Counted from the first letter of the stretch, positions 25,771 through 38,860 are shown. The stretch: DNA of 64,000 nucleotides from Rhodocollybia butyracea (GCA_015501585.1 JADNRY010000038.1:62001-126000), one strand, 5' to 3'. A program made the numbers and translations. Notes: generated from the sequence alone by a model not told the origin.

Positions 25771-26537
25771 TCCTTGCTGAATCTTCTCGCTACGTATGGT
25801 GCTGGACTTTTGTGTCCAGACCCTTTACTAATTCCCTTAACCCGATTCCCTACTGGTAGCCTATATAGTATGTGATGACATACGCTTTTGCACAGGAAGA
25901 ATATTCGTGCCCGCGACAAAGCTATTACATTCTGAGATAGGATAGCAAAACTGTAACATACTAACACAAGCCCCTGCGGCTCCGGCCCGGAACGGGTATC
26001 CTTCGCTTGTTCCCAAAAAGGAACGCCGAGTGATGTGGGCTTGATCCGAACCTACAATACAAAGATTAGAAGGCCAGTAGAATATCGGACTAAATTAGAG
26101 CTAAAAATGCAAAATGAAAGCAACACAAAGACCTCTCTACAGCTCTCTCTACCTTAAGGCATTTGCAATGAATCCTAGCCTAGTTGCGACGACGAAGTCA
26201 TTTGGTGTTGGAAAGAACACATTTGCTACAGCCCCGAAACAGCGGCTGCGCCCAATCTTAGTACAAAATAAATGCCGACTTCACCTCATTTGGGATATTC
26301 GGGAGGTTTTTTTATGGTGAAGAGACCAGAAGGTGGGAAGGAGCAGAGATGTCTTCTCTGACATCAAAGTAAGCGTTAAAAGGGACCACATCGGTTACAC
26401 ACTACATACGTACCGCTACTACCGTTCCATTTGTCAAGCGGTTTTAGAGTCTGCTTACAGGAGACAAGTTCCATTTGGGCAATTTTTATATGGTTTCCGA
26501 AGTTCCGAGTCCCCTCTAAGCTCTCCCATCGTGCTAC
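25771..26537. other. Intergenic region left of the MITE
   Basis: 767 bp without a recognised gene. At 25966-26043 a possible hairpin is bounded by CAAGCCC and GGGCTTG and contains a GC-rich centre; it does not fold as a tRNA. Otherwise nothing was seen. Confidence 0.35.
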
Positions 26538-27178
26538 TGGGCGACCTTCCGTGGGGATTTAGGATCCTAGATTATTTCTAAATGTTGTGACAGGTATGAT
26601 TTGATTAATCTAGAAAAGTTTAGAAAAATCATTTCAGACCGTGGACCAAAAAATTCTAAGGCTAAATTTGCAGTCATTCGTTGCATCTACATTCTCTACG
26701 AAGCGGAGCAACCCACAAAGAAGAGAAAACATGTACAAAGTGAACACGCATCGATTTGACGCGTTCTCTGGTATGCTAATTGCGTTAATTGGTAATTGAG
26801 CTCTAGCATTATATGGTATCTAACTGTACCACTTAGCTTCCCAGTCACTCCAGGCTTGGTCCTGTGCACATAACAAACTTAGTATGAGCACTAATAAGCA
26901 CTCGGTTGTACTGGAGCGCACATATAAGTCGGTCCAACTCTTGCATAAATTGATTAAATGTCGAGCGAATCTAGCGATCATCAAAACTTTTCCAAAAAGA
27001 GGTTTAGAAACGTGATGGAGCTTTAGAAGAGGGGGGTAGGGCCTCTTCTAAAATAAGGTTTAGAAACGCAACTTTTGCCATCAATCCACCTTTGACCCTT
27101 ATGCGGGCTGTCGGACTGTCACGCTTTTAGGTATTTAGAAAATAATCTAGGTTTTTTCGGCCCACGGAAGGTCACCCA
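26538..27178. mobile_element. MITE-like element, 641 bp, with terminal inverted repeats and 4-bp target duplication
   Basis: The left end reads TGGGCGACCTTCCGTGGGG and the right end, reverse-complemented, TGGGTGACCTTCCGTGGGC. Further inside, both ends carry CCTAGATTATTT(T)CTAAAT, so the imperfect inverted repeat spans about 50 bp. CTAC flanks the element on both sides (26534-26537 and 27179-27182), consistent with a target-site duplication. The interior has no coding frame but repeats TTTAGAA several times (26616, 27002, 27023, 27059). Size, inverted ends and lack of coding content fit a nonautonomous DNA transposon. The superfamily is not assigned, as a 4-bp duplication is not by itself diagnostic. 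Confidence 0.82.
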
Positions 27179-27691
27179 CTACGTACGTGCACGGTGCAAT
27201 TACAAATGATTCTGGCCTGAGAGTGATTCGGTTTACCATATCATGCCACCCTGAAGATTTTCGCAACTATTCAACTTGAAGTTCACAGGATCGGGGTCAT
27301 GCGAATATTTCCTGTATGAGAGTCGAAGCGGTTTAGGGATAAGACTAACGGACATCCTAATCTGACCGGGTATTACTTATTTAATTGAATGCTATTATGG
27401 AAGTCACGACATACCGCTTTGACAACGAGCCACATTTCGCCTGAAAGACTACACTGAACGGCTCAAACGGAAAAAAGGGAAATTTTCGACGGAAAAATTG
27501 TCAAGATTATTGACTAATGAACTAATGGAGCAGCTTTGAGTCTACCTCCTCCAATAGACGACTGTCCGAAAAGCTAGTCACGGGCACTTGTGAAAGAGCA
27601 TATGCATCAGGAAGTGCGGTCTCAATGGGCTCTGGCTTCGAGTATAAAAAGACGAGCAAGCACCTGTAGCATCACGTCAACACCGTTCATC
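27179..27691. other. Upstream region of the FAD monooxygenase
   Basis: About 510 bp between the MITE and the FAD monooxygenase. It holds a clear TATA box near its end; nothing else was recognised. The MITE insertion is close enough to affect this promoter. Confidence 0.4.
27643..27650 (+). promoter_or_regulatory. TATA box of the FAD monooxygenase
   Basis: TATAAAAA lies 49 bp before the ATG at 27692. This supports 27692 as the start rather than in-frame codons upstream of or overlapping the TATA box. Confidence 0.6.
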
Positions 27692-29254
27692 ATGAACAGC
27701 CCACTTCCACCACAGACTCGAATTCTCATCGTAGGATCTGGACCTTCTGGCTTAGCTGCTGGAATATCAATGCTCTGTAATGGCATCCAACCTTCGGAGC
27801 TCGTCATTGTAGACTCCGTAGAGAAGGGCTCGAACACGTCTAGAGCCATAGCTATCCACGCCGCTACCCTTGAGGTGAGTGAAGTGGTTGTTTCATCAGG
27901 AACATTCGTTGTTGAAAGATTTTCAGGCGTTGGATCGTTATGATTGCGCTTCCAGAGTAATCAAGTTGGGCGTCAAGAGTTAGTATCTAATCTCCCGAGA
28001 CTCAAAAATACACTGACGATCGAATGATAGATACTGACTGGAAATTGGGTGACAAAAATGGTCCATTCTTCCAGAGCAGCTTCGAGTACAATTCTCGCCA
28101 TACGAAGTACCCGTTTTTTCTCTCACTTTCGCAAAAAATTACAGAGCACGTCCTGGAAGAGAGGTTGAATGAGCTGGGGGTCAAGGTCTTGAGGCCCTTT
28201 CACGTCAGTGGAATGAAGGAGAGCCCCACTGGCAAAGGAATGGATGTTCTATTCGAGTCAGGGGAGATAATCAAAGCAGAATATGTGATAGGCGCTGATG
28301 GCGCGAGATCAACGGTGAGCATATATTCATCTTTTTACAAGAACATAAACTGAAAAACTTGTCTTAGGTGCGACGGTTATCAGACATTAAATTTGCCGAT
28401 CCCGATGGAAAATCGTTTGAGGATTCCGTGGAAAGCGAACTTGCCCAAATGGTAATGGCAGACGTGTCATTCTCAAGCCCACTTCCAGACTCACCGTCTT
28501 TGTTAACGGCGACAAGGGACGGAATGTTCTTGCTAATGTCATTGGGCAAGCCTGTTGTTACTGACATGTTATACAACTCTTCCGAGACTGTATATCGAAT
28601 TGGCTTCAGTGTTCCCCTTACCTTGGGTGAACCACCTTCCAATCCCCATTGGAATATTTTGAGGAGCATATCAATCGTTATGCCCCGCTCTTTTTGTCTT
28701 CGGACCCCACTGTCAATCCTAATCCGATAAACATAACCAAAATGTATTGGACCACTCGGTTCCGGCTCCACTCTGCTATTGCCGAGGTTTTCTTCAAACG
28801 CATACATGGGGGGTTTATTTTTTTGGTCGGGTGAGTCCAAAGTAATAAAATAGTGCTCCTGTCAAACTCACTCCATCGAAAGTGATGCGGCCCACATTCA
28901 TAGTCCAGCCGGAGGTAAGTAATCTCGTTTCCTCTATTATCCGAGTACTTATCCTCCGAAGGACAAGGCATGAACCTTGGCTTAAGAGATGCTCTAGGTT
29001 TGGGTCCTGTCCTTGCAGAGCACGTCCTCAAGGGGTCCGGAGGAGATTTAGCCGCCCTTGAGAGCTACGCAACGTTGAGACGTATCCGTGGGCTCAATAT
29101 GATACAGTTGACCAAGAGACTTTTGAGCGCCATAAATTTTGTCATGCAGCCACACTACTTTGATTGGCCGGCCAAAGTTATACGTCTGCTTTCGCGTATC
29201 TCTCTGATACAAAGGAAGTTTGCGTACCAGCTTAGTGGACTTGGAAATCCCTGA
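27692..29254 (+). CDS. FAD-dependent aromatic-ring-type monooxygenase with an apparent 1-nt frameshift
   Basis: Class A flavin monooxygenases hydroxylate aromatic or polyketide substrates with NAD(P)H and O2. All three FAD/NAD(P)H motifs are visible: ILIVGSGPSGLAAGISML near the N-terminus, YVIGADGARST in the middle, and LVGDAAHIHSPAGG-QGMNLG restored by two introns near 28830-28964. The phenol-hydroxylase-like C-terminal thioredoxin-fold domain is missing; the protein stops soon after at about 470 residues. At 28641-28651 the frame carrying GEPPSNPHW runs into a different frame carrying EYFEEHINRYAPLFLSSD, and no intron of plausible length joins them. A single-base loss near 28649 (or a sequencing error) would explain it, so the gene may be a recent pseudogene. 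No pathway neighbours. Confidence 0.8.
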
Positions 29255-29614
29255 GGCTTGTCACGTCTCTAGAGTATCAATTTAGGATATACATAATTTG
29301 GAGTCTGATACTATGCTCAATTTATTTTTTGTATAAAGTAACCGCAAGTGATATGATCCTTGCCTCTCCCGGCAAATCTAGACGGTCGGCCAAAGCTGTG
29401 AATATCATGTTCGGCAGAAACCGACAGGAACACGGCATCCATTTGGCCTACATTTATGGCAGAAATACAAAACCATATCAAAGAACAACATAAACACTAC
29501 TTGATATGTAGGTAGGTATGCATTAGGATACAATGGGCCCATGAAGTAAATGATACAAGTCCAATGAGTTGTGCAGTCCAATAATTAGGGTACCACCATT
29601 TAACGAAATAAAAT
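29255..29614. other. Convergent intergenic region
   Basis: 360 bp between the 3' ends of the FAD monooxygenase and the myosin gene. No feature was recognised beyond presumed 3' UTRs. Confidence 0.4.
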
Positions 29615-32600
29615 CTACTTGCGGGGCGAACTAGTCGGTGAACTGAAGGCCGAAGCAGGACGATCCAGCCTATTGCGCAGTCGTTCTACTTCACGTTCAA
29701 GACTGAGAGGATGAATGGTCAGTGTTCATCTTACGAGAATATGGAACAACATACTTCAAAGACTTTTGTTTATAATCAGCTGCTTCGCGCTCTGCGCGTC
29801 GTTTAGCTGATTGTAGCAGGTTGTCTTGTGTATGCTAAAACGAGAGAATCTGTCAGCATACCGACATCGACTTTAGGAAAACATAAGTACCAATTCATCC
29901 ATCGATTTCCTCAACATAGCAAGCTGATTCTCATAGCCTTTTCGTTCATCGTCTAATTTAGCCCTCTGCCGGTCGATATCGAATTTAGAATCTCTGGAGA
30001 GTCGATGCGCATGGCCTTTGCCAGTGAGTTGACTGGTAATCTCCTCGATGCGACTATCAGTTTTGCGCGATAAGGTGGCAGGCCGAGAGGAGCTAGCGTA
30101 GGACTTTGTTTCAAGGTCAATAATTCGCACATTCAGTTCTTTCACTTGATTCTCCAAGTTCGCCTATTAAGCCGAGTTGTAACATATACGTAGGAGCGCT
30201 AATGACCGAAAGACTCACATTAATGCGATCCAGCTCTGAGTTGTCGACCCTAACTTTGCCTAGTTCAATTTGACATTCGTTTGCGAATGCCTCGGCTTTC
30301 TTCATTCGATCGAAAGCATTGGTGACTCGGTCTTCTTGTTCATCCAGTGAGCGCTCCAAGTCTTGCTTTTCCAGAAGGAGGCGTTGAAACTGCTGGTCTG
30401 TGGACATCTTTTGCGTGTCAACGTGGTCTATTTTTATACCTTCCAGCTCTGCCTGAAGGGCCCGCCGAGCTTTCTGGAGAAGAGCTCGATCCGCTTCGAC
30501 ATCGTCTAAAACACCACGAAGTTCGCGAACTTGAGAATGAAGCGCTACAATTTGAGATTGTTGTTCCGTTTGTGCAGCGGTGGAGGCCTCATACGCTTTC
30601 GAAACATCTGAGATCTTGGTTTCGAGTCTCTCTTTCTCCTTCCTCCAGCCACCACTACTGTAGACCTCGTCGTCAAAGCGGAGCTGGAGTTCATCATAAT
30701 CAGAGCGTATCTTGCGATTGTCCTCACGCAGTCTTGTAAGGGTGTCTCGCTGGGATTGAAGTTCTATATGCTACATGGATTCATTGCGTCTCGTGGGCGG
30801 TGAAATAACACGTACCCTCGCTTAATTGAGCTAACTCAGCTGAACGAAAAAGCAAAGATGAATAACATGCGCTGATAAAGAAAAGATAGATCTCCTACCT
30901 TGGTACTTTTTGCGGGTTTGATTATTGGCGAAATCATGTTCCTCGAGGTCTTTCTGGTGCTGTGTCTTCTCGTCCTCAAGTTCCTCGGCAAGGCGTTGGT
31001 TGAGTTCTACAAGGTCGGTCGATTCGTTGCCTTCTTCTTGGAGTTTCTTTTCCAACTCCTTGATGCGCTGATGGGCAGAACGTAAAGCGTCCTCATTAGC
31101 TTTGAATTTCGCAATGGTGTCAGCTTGGCTCTTTTCAATTTCCGTTAGAGTACGACGAACTGGAAGCGAATCAGCATACGTGAAGTTCATGACTCAGACG
31201 AACTTACCAGAAGCTTCAGCCCTCGTAGCTTTAACTCTGGAAATTTCTGTATTTTCAAGACGCTCTTGGTAAGATTGCTCCTTAACCTTGAAGGCCTCCG
31301 TCGCCGCACGCAGATCTAAAGTAGAATCGTCATACGGTGTGAAGTGATATCAATAACAGAGTGGAAACGAACCAGTCTGCATAGCGGACGCTGCAGTTGA
31401 GGTAATATCATCCTCCGCTTGTTGATTCTGTATCTGGCGTTTCAAGCCTGAGAGGATGATAGTTAGTGAATCGAAAAGGAAGCAAGAAACTATCGGAACC
31501 TGATATTTCACTCTGAGCGACTTCGAGCCGTGCATTTAACTCGGCAGCTTCGGCTTGCAACTCCTTTTTTGCTTGTGATGTTTCTTGAAGCTGAGCGCGC
31601 TGGATTTCGAGATCAGATTGCATCGTGCGATGTTGTAGATGCTAAAGGGTGATTCAGATTGAGATTCTGGTTCATAAGGGAACACGTACCAGAGCTTTCC
31701 GGTTTTCTTCAAGCTGTGCATAGCTGCGTCGTTCCTCGTCGATGGTCTTTTGAAACTTGGACCAGACAGCCTGGATCCCATCAATTTGAGCAGCCTCAGC
31801 TGATCGACGTGCTTCAGCCTCCTCTTCTAAGAGCTCAGCGAGCCTCTTATTCTCCTTTGCAAGACGAGAGCGGTACTGCTGCAAAAATTGTTTGGAACCG
31901 TCGCTATTCTCGAGGTCAGCGGTCATCTCGCGGATGGATGTTTCGAGATGGTGCCGGACTCGCTCAGAAGCAGCCATCTGTAATTCGAGGACCTGGACTT
32001 GCTGCTTCAAGACAACAACTTGGCTATCCGAGTTTCTTGCATTATCTCGAGGCGTATCTCGCGAAGAGCGCCTATTGGATTTGGCAGATGTGGGGGTGGA
32101 AGGGCGAACGTCATGAACAGAAGAAACGGGCACGTTCTTGGAATACATTTCTCCCTTCAATTCTTCGTCAACGAGCTGAAGCTCACGGAGTAGGCGTGAT
32201 TGGAAGGTCGAGTCTGAGGGGCTATTATCCATGATGAGTTTTCGGATGTCAGCGTGTTGGCGTTGAATTCGTTCGCTCATCCTTCGCATAGCCCCGAGAC
32301 GTGCACCATCAGAGTTAGCAACCTGGTCTTCCAACTGAGTAATTCGTGTCTGATATTGACGTTGTACCTTTGCCAAACTGTTCGCGCCTGGTGTCTCGTC
32401 AACAAGACGATCAAGTTCGGCCTCTAAGGACGATTTGGAACGCTGTACAGTAACTAGTTGCTGTGAGAGTTCTTCGGTCTGACGCGACGTATTTTGAAGC
32501 TCAAGCTGTAGGCGGCGAACCTGCAGTTCAGCTTCTTGTCGAGCTCTCCGCTCCTGCTCGGCATCTGCAGTGGCACGAGCAACTCGGTCATCCTGGTTCC

Positions 32601-35600
32601 GGACCGCTTTCTCCTTTGCACGGATCTCTAGTCGTTCGCGCTCCGTCTCGCGCAGTAGATCCTCGGCCTCGCTGGCCAGCCGAAGCTTTGCTTTCTCCAA
32701 GGATCGAATATATGCAGCGTTCTGCTGCAATTCGTCCTGAGCATCAGCAAGTTGGCGATCAGTGACACGTTTAGCTTCTTCAAGAACGTGAACATGTTCG
32801 ACGATGGTTTTGTCCTGTTTTGACTCGAGTTGCTTGATTTCCCATTCTCGATCTTTGAGATCTTTCAAAGCTTTGTTAAGATCCCTATCCGTCTTGACGT
32901 TGTGATCCTTGAGCTTAGCCACCTCCGTCTTATGAGCGGATAGAGATTTCTCTAGTTGGGAACGCCGACTTATTTCGCTCTCGAGCTGTTTCTTGGAGCT
33001 TTCCAATTGTCGTTCGTGGTTGGTTTTGTCTCGTTCAAGCTGGAGCATGACATCTTCAATGCCGTGATACTTGTTCTGAGCGGCGGACAGTTGTCTTTCC
33101 AAACTCTGTGAAAAGTTTAATGATGGAAAAGAGAGGTAACGGCTTTCATACCTCTTTTGCTTTTTGCGCTTCCGCCAATGCAGTCTCCGATTCAAAGGCA
33201 CGCGAACGAAGAGATTGTAATTCAGATTCCATGCTGCGCTTCCCTTTCTCTAGTTCAGATATAGAAGTTCGCGTTTCGTCGACCAGAGCTGTAGTAGCAC
33301 GCTGCTGTTGAACCAGGACCTCATGAGAGGCTTGGAGCGAAGCCAGCTCGCGAGCTGATTGCTCTAAATCGACTTTAAGCTTGCCTTGAATTTCTAAAGC
33401 TGAACGACGCGTGTCCGTGAGATCCTGTTGTAGCTTGGCCACCTGTTGGCGAAGACTAGCTAGTTCTACTTCCTTACTCTTCTCTGCCTCGTTTCGTCGC
33501 GTCTCTTCACTGGTCTTTGCCTCGAGAAGAGCTCTAAGCTCATCTAGTTCGGCCTGTGAACGTGCTCGGACAGTATCTCCCTCAGCACGATCAGCCCTTT
33601 CCGCCTCGAGTTCGGCGGCAAGAGTATCAATATCGCTTTGTAGCTCGAGTATTTCCTTCGATGCTTGTTGGTGTTCAACGGCGAGTTGCTCAAGTTCGTG
33701 AAGGAGTTCAGCTATGCGATCATCCTTCTTCTGGATCAAGTTGGAATAATCTGTAACAGTGTGATCCATTTCTACAACTTGCTCTTTGGCATGCCGGAGC
33801 TCCTGCTCCAGAGCATCTGTACGTCCTTTGAGGATGTCCCTATAACGATAATGAGTAAATTGAGGCTTTTATGATGAAAAGGCCTACTTATTACGACTCT
33901 CAACATCCAGTTTCCCTCCAAGTTCCTTGACGACAACATCGGTACGATCACGGGCGCGGGATAAGTCCTCTTCTCGTTGCATCGCAAGCTGTTTCAGATC
34001 TTCGCTGACTTTCTGAAGGGTCTCCAGATCACCGTGAAGCCGTTCAATCTCGTCATTCTGACCAGCCAGCTCAGTAACAGCGTTTTCTTCCCGAGACTTC
34101 ATCTGCTTCTGCTCGTTTTCTAGGCGAACCAGATGTTCAGCGGCTTGGTCGAACATTTCACGTAAATCGGCATGGCGCTGTTCACTGTCCTTTGCCATCG
34201 CCATGGCGCGGTCGAGGTGAGATTGTAGATCATCTATATCAGCCTGAAGCTCTGCAACTTCCTCTTCTAGCTCTGCCTCATGCTTCTTGCTACGCTCCAA
34301 AAGAGCATCCTTATCGACATTGAGAGCTCTCTCAGCCTCTAACAGATCTTCCACCTTATTCTTTTCCGCCTCCAAAGACATCTTCAAATTTTCCAGAGCT
34401 TCTTTCTCTCGTTTGTCGCGTTCGGCTCGCTCTTTGTGTAAAATAAGTTCGGCATCCTTGCGACGAAGTTCCTCATCGCTCCGGGTAGCCGCAAGTAGAG
34501 GGCGGACCTGAAGAAGTGAGTACCTACAAAATTAACACAAAACAATGTTCATACCTTGGTATACAACTGCCACCAAGGCCAATCCCTCAATTCACCATAT
34601 ACCCTCGCATTCCGTTGGATAGTCCGGATAGCGACTGCTCGATTGAGGATCTTCTTGATCTGCCTCCGGGCAGTCCACATTCTAGCGCGCGCTTGTAGTC
34701 TTGAGAATAAATCGTAGAGAAGCATATCTCGGCGCTCTTCCATATCAGCAAGAACGCCAGCTTTGAAAAAGATCTTCGACATTCCGATCTTGAAAACAGC
34801 TTCGTCAAGCTCCAACGCACCCACCATCCTTCGACAAGCTTCTCGGCCGTCCATGTAACCTTTCGGGATGATGCCAGGAGTGAGAACTTCGTACCGCTGG
34901 CGAAATTCCACAAAGGGGAGCCTGTTAGGATAACCGAGACGAGCGATTCGGATGCCCTCCAAGACACCATTGCAGCGAAGCTGATCCAAGACCAGAGGAA
35001 CATCAACTCGTCCAGGTTTTTTGTTGGCATTGGGAACAATGCAACGGACGAAATGAGGTTGGGTCGCCATTAATTGACTCATAAGACTCGAAAGCTGTTC
35101 TTTGTGTCGCTGCGCTACGGTTCTAAAGGCGCCCTTTTTCATACCCCGCTTCTTTCCGAGACTGAACATGTTCGTTTGAGCACCAGGGACAGGAGCATCG
35201 GCATAGTCGACGAAAAGGGAGGAGACATAGCGTTCGGTAGAGGATGCGAATACGCGGGTGAGATTATCGTTCAACGGGTCCTTATTCTTCTCCAACCAGC
35301 CATCTGTTCGATACTCCACCTTGGCTGCGTAATGCTGGATTAAGAACCCCTGCTCAAACCGAGCTGGTTCGTACTTTTGCTTTCCTAAGTGACTTTGTTG
35401 GAGATCGTCAGGGTCATCGCCAGCACTAGCCCATAGACTGTGAAGTTTATGGGTGAAAGTGGCATCGGTGGCTTTAGGCATGATGCATTCCTCGTCAAGA
35501 CAACTGAGAACACCGATAGCACCAGCGGTACCGCTGGACTCAATCAAATCAATAGTGGGCTGCAAATCAAGACCAAAGTTTACATAGTCCCACTTGATGC

Positions 35601-37406
35601 CCTCACGAGAGTATTCCTCCTGCTCGAGCACGAACATGTGGTGATTGAAGAACTGCTGAAGCTTTTCATTCGTGTAGTTGATGAGAAGTTGTTCGTAGGT
35701 GTTGATTTCGAAAATTTCGAAACCTGCTATATCGAGGACTCCGATAAAGGTGGATTTCGAAGAGGGGCGATCGAGAGCTTGATTTATATGATCAACGAGA
35801 ATACCAAAAGATTTCTCATAGAGCGTTTTGGACAAGGCGGCGAGTTCGTCTAGAGCCTGCTGGCGTGATCGAGCTTGCGTCACCCATTCACGGCCAGCAA
35901 GGACGCGTGGACGAAGGACAGCCCGGGTGAATTCGGCAGGCGTAATGCCAAGGAGGTGACAGACGCGTTCTGCCTGGGAGGGATCAGGCATGACCGCGTC
36001 GTCAGCACGGGTGGCGGTGATAGTGATGTTTCCTATGTGAAGCACGGCGGCAACGATACGGAAGAGGTCGAACTGTTCCGAAGGAGAGAATCCTACAACA
36101 TCCAGAGCTGCTTTTAGAGCATTCCATTCCTCCCGGTCATCGACCCCATCCACTTCTCGTCTACTCTTGTTAAGAAACTCGTAGTCTTCAACTCCGCCAC
36201 TGAGAAGTAGCTTTCCTGCAGACCAAGTCAGCGAGATATGTGAGTATAATTATGGAAATACCTTTGAGATCAGATCCTCCCGCCAAAAGTTGGTAGAAAA
36301 CATGGAAACTTCGTTCCGCTTCGCTTCGAACGACGACGCGACTCTTTTCGAGGAGATACCAATCAATGTTTGCTCCTGCAATGCTGCCATCAGGAGCAAA
36401 TGATATTCGTACAAACTTTCCGAAACGACTGGAATTATTGTTCCTCTGCGTTTGCGCGTTTCCGAAAGCTTCAAGGATGGGATTTGCCTGAAGGATCTGC
36501 CTTTCAAGAAGACCGAGTCGTCCTTTAGCCGTCAATGCAAAACCACTGCCTGTTGTCGAAGGTGAGGCAATCTGGCCGCGTTTCGTCGAGTTGGTAGGTA
36601 AACCTACTACAGGCATTGTAGAGAATGACTGGGAGCCAGTGAGGGTTGATGAGCGTGAATGTGAAGGGGTTAAAGAGCTTTGGTGTACGTCTGTAGCAAT
36701 CGCGGCTAAATACTGAATGACTTTTTTCGTGCTTTCTGTCTTTCCGGCGCCGGATTCACCGCTGTGGAATGATTAGATGGAGATATGGATAAGCCAAGAA
36801 AACCGACGTTATAAGGATACTTTGGTTCTCGCGTTCTTCACCCATATTGACCCATGCTCGTTCCGCAACTGCGAAGATATGAGGAGCGTTCTCATCCCTC
36901 CGTTTACTGCGATACTGGTGGACAATAGCATCGGAATAAAGGGGAAGACTCTGGTACGGGTTGATAGCAACTAGGAACAATCCAGAATAGGTCTGAAGAT
37001 ATGATGAGTTGAGGAAGAAGGATATTTTGGAAACATACATATATCGCTCCTGATCCAAAGCGCAAGCGAAGATTGTGTACAACGCTGGCTTCATTGAGAA
37101 ATGTGAGGTCCGCAATATCATCCACGCGATCGAACTTGGGAGGGTTCATCTTGGACAGAGTGAACAAAGGAACTCTTCGAACCTGAGAGATCTCAGCACA
37201 AGCATTGGCCATGAAATTTAGGTTCTTACTTCGCCTCCAGCCGCCATTATAATGTCACCAAATTCACCGTCTTCATTGTGAACCCATCCTGCGAGGTACC
37301 CTTCTTTGTCGTCCGGCACCCAGACCCATTTCTTTTCGTTAAACTCCTGTGTAGCGGCGGCGGCACGGGCAGCTTCTGCACTCTGCGAAAGGCGTGGTGC
37401 AGGCAT
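29615..37406 (-). CDS. Myosin II heavy chain (conventional, cytokinetic)
   Basis: Myosin II drives actomyosin ring constriction and septum formation in fungi. The start at 37406 gives [20 protein letters not shown], then an SH3-like N-domain ([19 protein letters not shown]). The motor has the P-loop [17 protein letters not shown], switch [21 protein letters not shown] and the switch II/relay segment [19 protein letters not shown]. The C-terminal converter reads [19 protein letters not shown], with one weak IQ-like helix ([19 protein letters not shown]). An insert of about 45 Ser/Thr/Gly-rich residues lies in the motor between KKVIQY and [11 protein letters not shown]. Behind it lies a coiled coil of more than 1,200 residues broken by many small introns, ending [18 protein letters not shown] with the stop at 29615. 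About 2,200 residues, closer to Aspergillus MyoB or S. pombe Myp2 than to S. pombe Myo2. Confidence 0.95.
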
Positions 37407-37877
37407 ATATCCAAAGACAGAACGGGGAGGACACCGCACCGGTTAAGATAGATGGGCTGTGGTAATAAAGAAGGTAATGAGAAGAAAGATCGTGGCTGTC
37501 GTGAATGCGCTCTACTACTAGCTCGCCCTCTGAGAATTGCCAAATCCGGATCTCGAGGCAGTCACGTGACTGACGCAATAGCGGAACCACGGGCCGAATG
37601 CTCCAGCACCAGATTAACCGCCAGTTTGTGTCGTCTTCCAAGTCATGTACTACCTGAAATCAAGCGAGAGGTCGGGAGGATGATATGTCTCTCACATAAA
37701 TTACGAAATCACTTCCCTATTACCTATTGACTGCTACCAAGGCCAAAACCATGTTCAATTACCACCGTCACCGCCAGCTGTACCAGAGTCACAAACTCCT
37801 GCGTTCGGGTCCAAAGTCTACGAAAGTTCGCACCAGAGAATATTGCCTCACCACCTTGCAGATTGGATCAACGTAAA
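37407..37877. other. Upstream region of the myosin II gene
   Basis: About 470 bp between the myosin start and the 3' end of the Y3-like pseudogene. An in-frame upstream Met at 37439 would add 11 residues to myosin. Nothing else was recognised. Confidence 0.35.
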
Positions 37878-38361
37878 TCAACGTAAACTCGGAAACACCA
37901 AGAATCCACTTGCCATTGAGCAAACCTCTGAAACCTCGGTCACACATTAGGGACATTGCCTTCTACGCCGGAGAATCCAAGCTCCTGCGGTAAATATAGT
38001 GCTACGCCTGCTACGGAACAAGAAGCAAAGCGTACACTTGAAACTTCCGCCGGCATTGAAGCAACGAGCGATAGCGTCTTGCGCGTTGATCTACAGTCAT
38101 AAATCCGATCAGTACCACTCTGCATCGTACAATGAACGATATGTACTTACCAAGCTAGTCCTGGTAATGTTGCAGAATGCACCAATGAACTGGGAGCAGT
38201 TTCCAATGGTACCGGTACTGAAGCACGCGAGGCTGGCAAACGACAGAAATTTCAAACGCAAACACGAGAATGCTATAGTTAAAAATCTATAGTAAGTATG
38301 GGTGAGCAATATATGACATAGAACAAGGAAGATCGTATGCGGAGTTTACCTTCTTGAGCAT
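37878..38361 (-). pseudogene. Decayed Y3-type glycan-binding protein gene
   Basis: The exon-by-exon layout parallels the intact Y3-like gene at 54776-55414. MMLKK, an intron, then IFNYSILVFAFEISVVCQ matches LLSYSTLAFTLAIPVVCQ of the intact copy. The mature part CFSTGTIGNCSQFIGAFCN is in a different frame from this signal peptide (net +1 nt). The next exon, INAQDAIARCFNAGGSFK, matches IGAQNTVAFCFNALGSELG. The segment GNVPNV then meets a stop, while the homologous continuation (TEVSEVCSMASGF) is in another frame. The conserved CDFTIFN segment is missing. Two frame breaks and one lost block indicate a pseudogene. Its 5' end faces the accessory block at 38.6 kb. Confidence 0.72.
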
Positions 38362-38715
38362 CATACTAAGTGTTATCCTCCCGTGAGTGAGAAGTGGTGG
38401 TCATGGAGTACCACCTTTACAGTCATGAATTTCGTATTCCATTGGTCAGCCAGTATTCAAGAAAGAAGTAGATCTTAAGGAATTACGGGGAACCCATACT
38501 GCTTCGCTGGAAAATTATAAAAATTAGGGGGCTCTTTCCCCTGCGGAACTTGCCAAGTTTGGTGGGGCTTCTTGGCCATATGGAACATCCTAACCATCCT
38601 TTGGATAATTGCGTGCCACTGAAGTTAATATTCACTCAGCTCAGGCTCTGGAACGTCTATCTTGCCTATCATTTATGAGCCAGATAATTTTATGGGACCT
38701 AGAGAGATTTTTGAA

Positions 38716-38860
38716 GTCTCTTTTCGCCAAATATTTCGGCTTCGGCTTCAAATTCAGCTTAAGGTTTCGACTTCAGCTCCAAGTCACATGTTCGACTCTC
38801 AGATTCAGCTTTTTTACTAGCTTCGGTGCTCAGCTTGTGGCGTGATAGTTTCAGCTTTGA
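38716..38860 (+). repeat. Left subterminal repeat array of the accessory block
   Basis: The 25-bp core (38716-38740) is followed by about ten variants of TTCAGCTT, TTCGGCTT and TTCGACTT in 120 bp. The same core and motifs occur in reverse at 53470-53631. Such clustered subterminal motifs are typical transposase-binding regions in large DNA transposons; binding is inferred. Confidence 0.6.
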
